Assembly: GCA_913046825.1 (NCBI GenBank)
Contig: CAJWTF010000178.1
Coordinates: forward strand, 1-6,381
Length of the DNA stretch: 6,381 nucleotides
DNA from: an uncultured Rickettsiales bacterium
GTDB taxonomy: Bacteria; Pseudomonadota; Alphaproteobacteria; UBA8366
Direction: 5' to 3'
Position 1 is the first letter of the stretch. Each line of letters opens with the position of its first letter. Below, piece after piece: positions 1 through 5,867 of this stretch. The notes below the pieces were generated by a model. It saw only the letters and a program-made list of their open reading frames with translations. It was not told the DNA's origin and searched no databases. The translations under genes were made by a program, and so were the position numbers.

Positions 1-3
1 CAC

Positions 4-15
4 ATTAACGTTAAT
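4..15. repeat. 12-bp perfect palindrome ATTAACGTTAAT
   Basis: The sequence ATTAACGTTAAT reads the same on both strands and is followed at once by the overlapping palindrome TTAATTAA (11-18). Its core CGTTAAT occurs again in direct orientation at 53-59, just past the 3' end of the TIM-barrel gene. An AT-rich palindrome in an intergenic gap could be an operator for a gene lying left of the window, but nothing here proves it. No intrinsic terminator for the TIM-barrel gene is visible in bases 1-80. Confidence 0.35.
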
Positions 16-80
16 TAAAGTTTACTTATCTGCCTGGGTACCATCCGACGGGCGTTAATATAGACTATCGACGTTCAGCG

Positions 81-908
81 TTATCCCGCCTCGACACCGG
101 CCACGATAGCGCGTTCCGCCAAATAATCCCGCGCCTCGTTCATATCTTCCAGACTGCCGAATGCGTTCATGTAATGACCTTTGAAACCGCTGGCTTCGAT
201 ACGTTTGAACATATGTCCAAAATCGATATTCCCTTCACCCGGATTCATGTGAATTTCATACTCGCCCGTGCAATCCGCAATCCGCACCTCACCAAGGCGG
301 CTCATATCCAGTCCGTCAATAAAACCATCGATACCGTCCGGCACGAGATGTGCGTGATTGACCGTGAAGGACCATTTCAAATTGGGCGAGGTTAGCCGTT
401 CGAAATAGTATCGGGCTTCTTCCACCGTGTGAGCTAGATAATGAACCTCGGCCAAATCCGGCTCCCAGTTCATATTCTCCAGAAACAATGTCGCACCGAC
501 GTCCTCCGCGTAAGCCGCAGCCTTGGCGATATGGCCGACGGCTGCTTCCATTCGCTCTTCCTTATCGCCGAAATGATGCCCTGGGTGCACCACGACCCAT
601 TCCGCATTTAGTCGCACTGCGACATCGATATAAGCCTTGAGATAGTCGTCAACGGCTTCCGATAGAAAGGGTGAATATTCGGCGATATTGGCGCCGGAGA
701 GCGTGTGCAGCCCAAGATGGATATCGGCCGCCGTCGCCGCTTCGCGAATAGCATTGCACCTAGCGGCATCGAAGGTGGTGAGGCCATTCGGCGTAATGTC
801 GAGCTGAGCGTCAATATATTTGACCCCGCGCTCGGCCGCCCAAGTGACACCTTCTTCCAATGACACCCGGCGCCCCAAATCAACGCCGATTCTATCCTTT
901 AAAGTCAT
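81..908 (-). CDS. TIM-barrel protein, sugar phosphate isomerase/epimerase (AP endonuclease 2 / xylose isomerase-like) family
   Basis: A 275-residue single-domain protein of the xylose isomerase-like TIM-barrel superfamily. These cytoplasmic enzymes usually bind divalent metal and isomerise or epimerise sugars, keto acids or inositol derivatives. The visible motifs, numbered from the MTLKDR start, are LGLHTLSG (His68), VVVHPGHHF (His108), LFLENMN (Glu144), FTVNHAH (His185) and HMNPGEGNIDF (His220). These match metal-binding strand ends of the family. The usual D-x-x-H motif is T-V-N-H (Thr182) and the last-strand Glu appears to be Asn248, so the metal site may be unusual. ATG at 908 is preferred because GGAG lies about 10 nt upstream and the family N-terminus begins here. 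An in-frame ATG at 938 would add ten residues. The product carries no signal peptide. Its substrate is unknown, and the nearest minus-strand sequence upstream is a decayed frame rather than an operon partner. Confidence 0.85.
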   Translation of the reverse strand: MTLKDRIGVDLGRRVSLEEGVTWAAERGVKYIDAQLDITPNGLTTFDAARCNAIREAATAADIHLGLHTLSGANIAEYSPFLSEAVDDYLKAYIDVAVRLNAEWVVVHPGHHFGDKEERMEAAVGHIAKAAAYAEDVGATLFLENMNWEPDLAEVHYLAHTVEEARYYFERLTSPNLKWSFTVNHAHLVPDGIDGFIDGLDMSRLGEVRIADCTGEYEIHMNPGEGNIDFGHMFKRIEASGFKGHYMNAFGSLEDMNEARDYLAERAIVAGVEAG

Positions 909-931
909 TGCATTTTCGCTCCGAATTTTTC

Positions 932-1198
932 TTAGCATGAGTCGACCAAATCTCTATCTACCAATACTCGATTGATCGCGGAGTGAGCGCAATAGCTCAG
1001 CGAACTGAGAAAAAATTCAACCGCGAATCGATTTTCTTGAGTAAGCTTAAGCGATCCATTCTCCGATGTCGTGTAGATCTTCTGAAACGCCCCCGCGAAT
1101 GCCTTTTGTTGAGCAGTAAGGTCGCCAGCTTCCAAAAGCATTTTTTTACCTTGGGGATAAAGAAGAGGCGCAAGATCAATACGCTGAAACAATTCACT
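932..1198 (-). pseudogene. Possible remnant of a minus-strand gene (unrecognised, about 86-89 residues)
   Basis: The minus strand reads a protein-like frame (LFQRIDLAPLLYPQGKK near its start, SLSYCAHSAINRVL near its end) that stops with TAA at 934-932. No ATG opens it: the only start is TTG at 1192, without a convincing ribosome binding site. Upstream the same frame hits TAA (1201-1199), then reads a further plausible stretch (ETIDTKIGSVGLLS, then ADVLLDKVSTFGPDPV) back to TAG at 1303-1301. That pattern suggests the 3' part of a longer gene broken by nonsense changes. I do not recognise the family. The overlapping plus-strand frame (983-1264) is strongly basic and looks like a shadow. A chance open frame in noncoding DNA is the main alternative. 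Confidence 0.3.
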
Positions 1199-1436
1199 TT
1201 ATATCACAGGATCCGGACCAAACGTCGACACCTTGTCCAACAGAACGTCTGCGCACCCCGATAGTAACCCAACGGACCCAATTTTCGTGTCTATCGTTTC
1301 CTACTCATTGGATACCCCTGTACCGGAAAGTGAAATCCGGACGATCCACGGTATTCGTATAGAAAAAAATTTTTAAATAAATCCATTATAAATTGCTTTA
1401 CAAACTACACGTTACCTTTCCCGGGGTTGCACACCA

Positions 1437-1467
1437 CAAATTTCGCAAACCAACTTTGCAAAATTTG
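1437..1467. repeat. Inverted repeat, 13-bp arms, 5-nt loop
   Basis: The left arm CAAATTTCGCAAA (1437-1449) and right arm TTTGCAAAATTTG (1455-1467) are reverse complements at 12 of 13 positions, separated by CCAAC. In a minus-strand RNA the one mismatch becomes a G-U wobble, giving a continuous 13-bp hairpin. In a plus-strand RNA it is C-A. It lies 62 bp ahead of the GST pseudogene start, where an operator for a dimeric regulator would be expected. No T-run follows on either strand, so an intrinsic terminator is unlikely. Confidence 0.5.
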
Positions 1468-1518
1468 GTAATTCCGCTCTCACTTCCATTGCCGTAAGCA
1501 GATGCAGGAAACAATGAT

Positions 1519-1522
1519 GGAG
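1519..1522 (+). promoter_or_regulatory. Ribosome binding site of the GST pseudogene
   Basis: GGAG lies 7 nt before the ATG at 1530. It fixes the original start of the broken GST gene and shows that the decay has not yet reached its translation start. Confidence 0.6.
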
Positions 1523-1529
1523 ACCGGTG

Positions 1530-2189
1530 ATGCCCAATCTCGCCCTGATCAGCCACGACCTTTGCCTCTGCGTCCAGCGCGCAGTCATCGTGCTCAGCGA
1601 GAAGTCCACTCCCCATGATCTCTGTTACATCAATCTTGCCGACAGGCCTGATTAGTTTCATGCGATATCCCCGTTGGGAAAGGTGCCATTGCTGCAAGTT
1701 GGCGACACGGTGATCTCCAAATCCGCGGTCATTTGCAAATCTTTGGACGAGATCACGCCCGGCTCCCTGCATCCGGACGATCCGCTACAAAAGGCGCAGC
1801 ATCACGATTTGATCAAGTTAGCCTCTACCATCCTCAATAATATCGCTGGGTTTTATAAAGCCGACGATGCTGGTGCATTCCTAGAGAGGCGAGACCGACT
1901 GGTCGCTCGTTTCGGCTGGTTGGAGCAGCACCAGAACGCCACGCACTATTTTTCGGGTGCAGATTTCTTTATGGTCGATGCAGCCTTCGGACCGGTATTT
2001 TAGTATTTCGACACCTTCGAGCTGTCATGCAGCCTAGACCTGCTGTCTGGGTTCGCGAATGTCAGGGAGTGGCGCCATGCCCTTTCAGGTGGCGCTTCCG
2101 TGGCGGCAGCGGTCTACGACAAGTATCACGAGCGATTGACGACGCTCCTCGTCAATCGGAACAGCTATATATCCGCGATGGTTGACCGT
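1530..2189 (+). pseudogene. Glutathione S-transferase pseudogene with two in-frame amber codons
   Basis: Read from ATG 1530 in one unbroken frame, the sequence gives a nearly full-length GST: MPNLALISHDLC at the start, AISPLGKVPLLQVGDTVI in the thioredoxin-fold half, then a helical C-terminal half with FGWLEQH and FSGADFFMVDAAFGPVF. Two TAG codons interrupt it, at 1653-1655 (codon 42, where relatives usually have Trp before F-x-A-I-S-P) and 2001-2003 (codon 158, usually Arg before YFDTF). After the second, homology-like sequence continues (YFDTFELS, VREWRHAL, SVAAAV) to about 2189, and no native stop survives. Active-site changes also point to decay: the expected C-P-Y reads C-L-C (12-14), and the glutathione-binding Glu-Ser reads Lys-Ser (KSAVI). 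Most inferred changes are transitions. TAG ends the intact GST and RidA genes nearby, so amber recoding is unlikely. The 3' end converges on hydrolase 1. Expected residues come from family memory, not an alignment. Confidence 0.85.
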
Positions 2190-2196
2190 CAGAGCC

Positions 2197-3045
2197 TCAG
2201 TCAAGCATTTCCAGCAGCATGTCATTTACCCGGTCAGGTGCCTCATACAATACCCAGTGGCCAACGTCCTCCAGGACCCGGAAATCAATATCTGGAAGGT
2301 AATTCCGCAAGATCGCCTCCCGCGCCGGCACATCGCCGAGAGAGTAAACGTCCTCGACACCCCAAATGCCGTAGAACCGCGCGGTGCAGTCGGGAAGTGC
2401 CCGAAGCAGAATATCGCTTTCGGGAACACCCTTGGCCCGGATACGGGTCCGCGACGTATTCGCATCTTGGAGGCGAAGAGATAGCTCGTCGACAACCGTT
2501 TCGTCATGGAACATGACGCCGCCGAGATTGTTACGATGAACGGCCTTTCGTGTCGACCAATCCATGTCGCGCGACAACCGCTGCATCGGCCGTTTATAGA
2601 GCACCGGCGCGTCAATCCCCATACCGCCCGCGCCAATCAATACGACCTTGCCGACACGGCCGCTGTGTAACGCCGCCATGTGACCTGCGTGGATACCACC
2701 GAAGGAGAAGCCGACAATATCGTAGTCAACATTCTTCCCAATGAGTTTTTCGATGTCTACGGTCATAATAACCGCGCTGTCGGCGACAACATCATCGAGC
2801 GGTGGAAATCCCGAATCGCCGTATCCCGGCATATCCGGCACCAACACTCGATAGCGCGCAGCCAAGACATCGATGTTGCGGATAAAATGCGTCCACGACC
2901 CCCAATCGCCGTGCAGTAGTACGACTGGCCGGCCGTCGCCCCAGCAGCGCCAAACAGTGTGGGTGCTCGCGTCTTCGGCGACCGGAAGATTGATCAGCTC
3001 GCAAGATGCCTCCAGGCGCTCGTAAATATCGTCGGTGCCGCTCAA
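2197..3045 (-). CDS. Alpha/beta hydrolase 1
   Basis: A 282-residue single-domain alpha/beta hydrolase, cytoplasmic, without signal peptide. The oxyanion-loop motif HGDWGSW is at 45-51, then YRVLVPDMPGYGDSG (65-79), the nucleophile elbow G-F-S-F-G-G with Ser114, the acid region YGIWGVEDVYS (Asp232 or Glu231) and the catalytic His263 in DVGHWVLYEAPD. A full triad suggests an active hydrolase of esters, lactones or C-C bonds. The pattern resembles ring-cleavage-product hydrolases, but the substrate cannot be fixed. It starts at TTG: an in-frame TGA lies just upstream, no ATG fits, and TTGA overlaps the stop of the DUF1330 gene by 4 nt. GAGGG lies only 3 nt ahead, so translation probably depends on coupling. 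It converges on the GST pseudogene. Confidence 0.9.
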   Translation of the reverse strand: MSGTDDIYERLEASCELINLPVAEDASTHTVWRCWGDGRPVVLLHGDWGSWTHFIRNIDVLAARYRVLVPDMPGYGDSGFPPLDDVVADSAVIMTVDIEKLIGKNVDYDIVGFSFGGIHAGHMAALHSGRVGKVVLIGAGGMGIDAPVLYKRPMQRLSRDMDWSTRKAVHRNNLGGVMFHDETVVDELSLRLQDANTSRTRIRAKGVPESDILLRALPDCTARFYGIWGVEDVYSLGDVPAREAILRNYLPDIDFRVLEDVGHWVLYEAPDRVNDMLLEMLD

Positions 3046-3329
3046 TATCCCTCAACGAATATCATATTGCCGAGCGAATTGTCGGTCCGGTCCTTGATGA
3101 TGTTCTGGTAGTCGGCCGAATTGTACCACTTCTTTAAGGTGGTCATGTTCGGAAATTCCAAGACAACCATGCGCTTCGGTGCCCATTCCCCTTCCATGGG
3201 CTCGACATCACCGCCGCGCACCATGTACTTGCCACCATGTTTCTCAATAGTCGCAGGCACTGCTTCTTGATATTTCTTGAACCCTTCGGGATTGGTCACT
3301 TCAATATCGGCGATTAAATAAGCCGGCAT
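3042..3329 (-). CDS. DUF1330 family protein
   Basis: A complete 95-residue protein matching the DUF1330 family, small dimeric alpha/beta-barrel (ferredoxin-like) proteins of unsettled biochemical role, often coded next to catabolic genes. Diagnostic stretches are MPAYLIADIEVTNPEGFKKY at the start, VPATIEKHGGKYMVRGG (24-40), W-x-P-K-R-M-V-V-L-E-F-P in the middle, WYNSADYQNI and the terminal VEGY. Length equals the usual family length. ATG at 3329 is supported by GGGGGAG 5 nt upstream. It is the first gene of a two-gene operon with alpha/beta hydrolase 1, overlapping it by 4 nt, and it faces away from the intact GST across a 115-bp gap. The fold is related to heme-degrading and muconolactone-isomerase-type proteins, so it may bind or transform the same small molecule as the hydrolase, which is inference. 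Confidence 0.92.
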   Translation of the reverse strand: MPAYLIADIEVTNPEGFKKYQEAVPATIEKHGGKYMVRGGDVEPMEGEWAPKRMVVLEFPNMTTLKKWYNSADYQNIIKDRTDNSLGNMIFVEGY

Positions 3330-3395
3330 TTATTCTCCCCCGTTCAGTTTGCCAACGTCCAGGATGAAGTCTAGCATCCCGGCCAAAATTGCAAG

Positions 3396-3420
3396 CCCGC
3401 ACGCGCATTTTCGCGTTGGG
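3396..3420. repeat. Hairpin-forming inverted repeat in divergent intergenic region
   Basis: ACGCG (3401-3405) and CGCGT (3412-3416) form a perfect 5-bp stem around a 6-nt loop, with outer CCC (3396-3398) and GGG (3418-3420) able to extend it across a small internal loop. It sits in the gap between the divergent DUF1330 and GST genes, a likely place for a shared operator or a leader hairpin ahead of the GST ribosome binding site. No regulator gene is in view, and no T-run follows. Confidence 0.3.
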
Positions 3421-3444
3421 CCGCCCGATCTGGAGGAACCCGAA

Positions 3445-4077
3445 ATGACACTCGATCTTTATGCTTGGAATACGTCAAACGGCCGTAAAATCTCGATCAT
3501 GCTCGAGGAACTGGGTGTAGCTTACTATTTCCACCCGATCAATATCGGCAAGGACGAGCAGTTTGCGCCGGACTTCTTAAATATCAGCCCGAACAACCGC
3601 ATTCCCGCCATCGTCGACAGTGACGGCCCCGGTGGAAAGCCCTACTCGATGTTCGAATCCGGCGCGATGCTGATCTACCTCGCCGAAAAATTTGGAAAGT
3701 TCTATCCGACGGACGAAGTCAAACGCTACGAAACCTTGGTCTGGCTGATGTGGCAGATGGGCGGGGTTGGTCCAATGTTCGGCCAGGTCCATCACTTCGA
3801 GCGCGCCGCCAAGGAAGACGTGCCCTACGGCAAGAAACGCTACGGCGACGAAGCCCGCCGCCTTTATGGTGTCATGGACCGCCGATTGGCCAAATCGAAA
3901 TATCTCGGCTGCGACGAATACACCATCGCCGATATCGCGACATATCCCTGGGTCGCGCGTTACGACTGGCAGAATGTGGACCTGGCGGACTTTCCGAACG
4001 TGAAACGCTGGTTCGATGAATTGAGCGCACGTCCAGCGGTCGACAAAGGCATGAACGTCTTGGCCCCGCCCGCTTAG
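3445..4077 (+). CDS. Glutathione S-transferase, Nu-like (YfcG/YghU type)
   Basis: A 210-residue cytoplasmic GST. The N-terminal thioredoxin-like half begins MTLDLYAWNTSNGRK. The T-S-N-G at 10-13 fits the Thr/Asn glutathione-binding loop of the Nu class. The cis-Pro region reads ISPNNRIPAI (47-56) and the gamma-Glu-binding Glu71-Ser72 is present in MFESGAMLIYLAE. The C-terminal helical half has the YTIADIATYPWV capping motif (159-170), and SARPAV lies near the end. All expected glutathione contacts are visible, so it should be active, as a transferase, disulfide reductase or peroxidase on electrophiles. ATG 3445 is chosen because GGAGG (3432-3436) lies 8 nt upstream. An upstream in-frame start at 3349 would add 32 residues with no family support. 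It is followed directly by RidA in one operon and divergent from the DUF1330-hydrolase operon. Confidence 0.93.
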   Translation: MTLDLYAWNTSNGRKISIMLEELGVAYYFHPINIGKDEQFAPDFLNISPNNRIPAIVDSDGPGGKPYSMFESGAMLIYLAEKFGKFYPTDEVKRYETLVWLMWQMGGVGPMFGQVHHFERAAKEDVPYGKKRYGDEARRLYGVMDRRLAKSKYLGCDEYTIADIATYPWVARYDWQNVDLADFPNVKRWFDELSARPAVDKGMNVLAPPA

Positions 4078-4553
4078 TGAGCCAGATCGAGGCCAAACTC
4101 GCGGAGATGGGCTACGAATTGCCGGAGCCCTGGCCCTATCCAAGCCCAAACCGCACCGCGGTCGTGCAGGTTGGACCGATCCTCTATGTATCGGGCCACG
4201 GCCCCGGTTTGCCCGACCTTCCAGGCATTCGCCATAAGGGTAAGGTCGGCCTCGACGTAACGGTCGAGGAAGGTTACGCAACCGCCCGCGCCGTCATGCT
4301 AATGATCGTCGCCTCCCTGAAGCAATTCACCGGCGATCTGGACCGGGTGGAACGGGTCGTGCGGCTTTACAGCATGGTCAATGGTGGACCCGACTTCCGG
4401 GATTATCCAAAGGTGATCGATGGCGCCTCGGACTTCGTCTACGAGCTCTGGGGTCCTGAATTTGGGCAACACGCCCGCACCGCCATTGGCGCCGGCGGCC
4501 TGCCCCACGATATCGTGGTCGAGATCAACGGCGAGTTCGAGATCGCGGATTAG
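4077..4553 (+). CDS. RidA family protein (YjgF/YER057c/UK114)
   Basis: A 158-residue RidA-superfamily protein of the longer type with an N-terminal MSQIEAKLAEMGYELPEP lead. RidA proteins form trimers in the cytoplasm and hydrolyse reactive enamine/imine intermediates or act as specific deaminases. Motifs: ILYVSGHGP (35-43), GKVGLDVTVEEGYATAR (55-71), VERVVRLYSMVN (91-102), and ARTAIGAGGLPHDIVVEI (133-150). Arg134 and Glu149 have the same 15-residue spacing as Arg105 and Glu120 of E. coli RidA, so imine deaminase activity is possible. The start is GTG at 4077, sharing its G with the TAG stop of the GST gene. There is no clear ribosome binding site, so translation is probably coupled. Related proteins include RutC and 2-aminomuconate deaminase, but orthology to either is not claimed. 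Confidence 0.92.
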   Translation: MSQIEAKLAEMGYELPEPWPYPSPNRTAVVQVGPILYVSGHGPGLPDLPGIRHKGKVGLDVTVEEGYATARAVMLMIVASLKQFTGDLDRVERVVRLYSMVNGGPDFRDYPKVIDGASDFVYELWGPEFGQHARTAIGAGGLPHDIVVEINGEFEIAD

Positions 4554-4558
4554 TTAGG

Positions 4559-4596
4559 CCTCGCTAACCCTTTGGCAGTCTCAGGGTGAGGTTTTT
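4559..4596 (+). terminator. Intrinsic terminator of the GST-RidA operon
   Basis: CCTC (4559-4562) and ACCCT (4567-4571) pair with GAGG (4588-4591) and AGGGT (4583-4587). This gives a 9-bp stem with a 4-nt bulge (GCTA) and an 11-nt loop, followed by TTTTT at 4592-4596. It starts 5 nt past the RidA stop. On the other strand no T-run follows, so it should act on plus-strand transcripts only. Bases 4597-4655 show nothing else. Confidence 0.7.
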
Positions 4597-4655
4597 GTAT
4601 GCAATATATCTATAAGCTCATGGTGAACTTGTCGAAGAATGAGCGAACTGCCAAC

Positions 4656-5501
4656 TCAAGCGTCCCTGATCTTATCCAGCACCGGCAGGATGAAACTGCG
4701 GAACAAGTCCGGATTCTCCGACATCGGGAAATGGCCGATTCCTTCCATCACGATCGCCTGCGAACCCCTGATACGTGCAGCAGTCGCTTCGGTGCGCTCC
4801 GGCGTGCAGGAGGAATCGTATTCGCCCGATAAGAGATAGACCGGGCATTTCTCCGTATCGATCAGCGGCGAGCGGTCGTCGAAATCGCCGTCGTGCCAAT
4901 AGAAGAACAAGTCGCCCTTAAAGATACCGGGGCCGCCCTGCATATAATGCCAAAGCGTCTCCCAGCGGTATTCATCCGGGCTCTGCGGCGCCACCTGTGC
5001 GGAGACAAAGGCCGAGGCAATCTCGCCCCCATGCACGTCAGGGCGGTGCAACCAATCGAGATCGTAATAGGCGTCCAACTTGTCCGAGCCTTCGAGCGCG
5101 ATCACCGCCTTGAAATAATCTGCTTGTCCCAAGGCCAAGTGCAGAACCACACGCCCACCCATCGAACACCCCATGACGACGGGGTCGACCAATTCATAGG
5201 CGGCGCAGAACGCCATCACCGTTTCTTTATAGAGATCAGTGGTCAGCTTGTATTCGTCCTCGCGAAAGCCCGGCGGCGGGTTGGATTTGCCGTGCCAAGG
5301 TAAATCGAAGGCGATAACCCGGTAGTGGTCCGTGATCGTCTTGTCGCACAGAAGATGGCGGTATTGGCGTGCGTCGGATCCCGCCGTGTGCAGGCAGACC
5401 AACGGAATGCCCGACCCTGCTTCCTCGACATAAATCCGACACGGTTTGCCGTCTACTTCCATGCTGAAATAGCGCCCGGCGATCGGCTCGAATTCCGGCA
5501 T
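4656..5501 (-). CDS. Alpha/beta hydrolase 2
   Basis: A 281-residue cytoplasmic alpha/beta hydrolase with a complete triad. The oxyanion region is LVCLHTAGSDARQY (34-47, H-T-A-G replacing the common H-G), then VIAFDLPWHGKS (62-73), nucleophile elbow G-C-S-M-G-G with Ser113, acid in LLSGEYDSSCTPE (Asp229) and His257 in EGIGHFPMSENPD. The W-H-G-K-S loop and length are typical of ester or C-C bond hydrolases. A Tyr/Trp/Asp-rich cap segment (about 144-206) probably shapes the substrate pocket, and the substrate is unknown. ATG 5501 is preceded by AAGGAGG 8 nt upstream, a very strong site lying inside the end of the SCP2-like gene, whose stop is only 3 nt before this ATG. The two are therefore an operon. 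It resembles hydrolase 1 only in general fold and triad and is not an obvious recent duplicate. Confidence 0.92.
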   Translation of the reverse strand: MPEFEPIAGRYFSMEVDGKPCRIYVEEAGSGIPLVCLHTAGSDARQYRHLLCDKTITDHYRVIAFDLPWHGKSNPPPGFREDEYKLTTDLYKETVMAFCAAYELVDPVVMGCSMGGRVVLHLALGQADYFKAVIALEGSDKLDAYYDLDWLHRPDVHGGEIASAFVSAQVAPQSPDEYRWETLWHYMQGGPGIFKGDLFFYWHDGDFDDRSPLIDTEKCPVYLLSGEYDSSCTPERTEATAARIRGSQAIVMEGIGHFPMSENPDLFRSFILPVLDKIRDA

Positions 5502-5504
5502 GGC

Positions 5505-5867
5505 TCAGACCTCCTTCCGGCGCGGGCTGGCAATGACATCCTTGAAGTATTGAAGGTTCTGCATCAACGGCAGCAGATCGCCGTCGATCTTCGCTAATCC
5601 CTTGGGCAGCATGCTCCAAATATCGTGATAGTCGCGCTTCGGCATCGGCGACCAATGCTCCTCCCAGGTCTCGCGCGCGGCGCGGATCGTGAAACAACCC
5701 GTGTCGGTCGCCAAGCCACGCGGTGCCACGGATGCGACTTTTCCGTCGGCAATCGTGACCACATAATCCTTAGCGTCAATTCCCAAAAGGAACCTGAGAT
5801 TGACCCAACGGCCACGCCGAACCAATGCGGTGTCGGCATTAACGCGCGTTTGCATATTTTCGAGCAT
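5505..5867 (-). CDS. Small SCP2-like sterol/lipid-binding domain protein
   Basis: A 120-residue protein that looks like a compact SCP2-fold domain, a hydrophobic pocket that in other members carries fatty acyl chains, sterols or CoA esters. The visible pattern is VRRGRWVNLRFLLGI (16-30), a strand pair DYVVTIADGKVASV (34-47), FTIRAARETWEEHW (59-72), and the end helix GDLLPLMQNLQYFKDVI (96-112). Enzymatic residues are not expected and none are seen, so it is more likely a binding or carrier protein for the hydrolase it precedes. ATG 5867 is supported by GGAGGGTGGAG immediately upstream. A second ATG four codons later is less well placed. It is the first gene of an operon with alpha/beta hydrolase 2 and is divergent from the crotonase across 71 bp. 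The family assignment is by recall and could be refined to an uncharacterised DUF. Confidence 0.7.
   Translation of the reverse strand: MLENMQTRVNADTALVRRGRWVNLRFLLGIDAKDYVVTIADGKVASVAPRGLATDTGCFTIRAARETWEEHWSPMPKRDYHDIWSMLPKGLAKIDGDLLPLMQNLQYFKDVIASPRRKEV
5510..5516 (-). promoter_or_regulatory. Strong ribosome binding site AAGGAGG of alpha/beta hydrolase 2
   Basis: AAGGAGG on the minus strand lies 8 nt before the ATG at 5501, within the last codons of the SCP2-like gene. It decides the start of hydrolase 2 and suggests that this protein is made at a high rate relative to its operon partner. Confidence 0.8.

Larger units (their letters stand above)
1199..1529. other. Gene-poor, AT-rich gap with decayed frame and inverted repeat
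   Basis: No intact gene is supported here. The part up to about 1303 continues the broken minus-strand frame described at 932-1198. Bases 1361-1400 are very AT-rich, with an A7T5 run at 1363-1374 and TATAAATT at 1387-1394, which may mark an old promoter region, though no good -35/-10 pair could be fixed. An inverted repeat lies at 1437-1467. The last bases carry the ribosome binding site of the GST pseudogene. A minus-strand open frame at 1398-1772 is antisense to that pseudogene and is not taken as a gene. Confidence 0.5.

Noticed and set aside
983..1264. A 93-residue plus-strand open frame
   Set aside because: It is very basic with no recognisable domain and lies opposite the more protein-like minus-strand remnant.
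1363..1400. AT-rich tract as a replication origin or transposon end
   Set aside because: No iterons, DnaA boxes, target-site duplications or transposase fragments accompany it.
1398..1772. A 124-residue minus-strand open frame
   Set aside because: It lies antisense to the recognisable GST pseudogene, has no recognisable motif and is best explained as a shadow frame.
1653..2003. Amber recoding (readthrough or pyrrolysine) in the GST gene
   Set aside because: TAG is the true stop of two neighbouring intact genes, the first site is normally Trp, and active-site residues have also decayed.
3577..4281. A 234-residue minus-strand open frame
   Set aside because: It is antisense to the intact GST and RidA genes, which carry full family motifs and ribosome binding or coupling signals.
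4893..5303. A 136-residue plus-strand open frame
   Set aside because: It is antisense to alpha/beta hydrolase 2, which has a complete catalytic triad and strong ribosome binding site.
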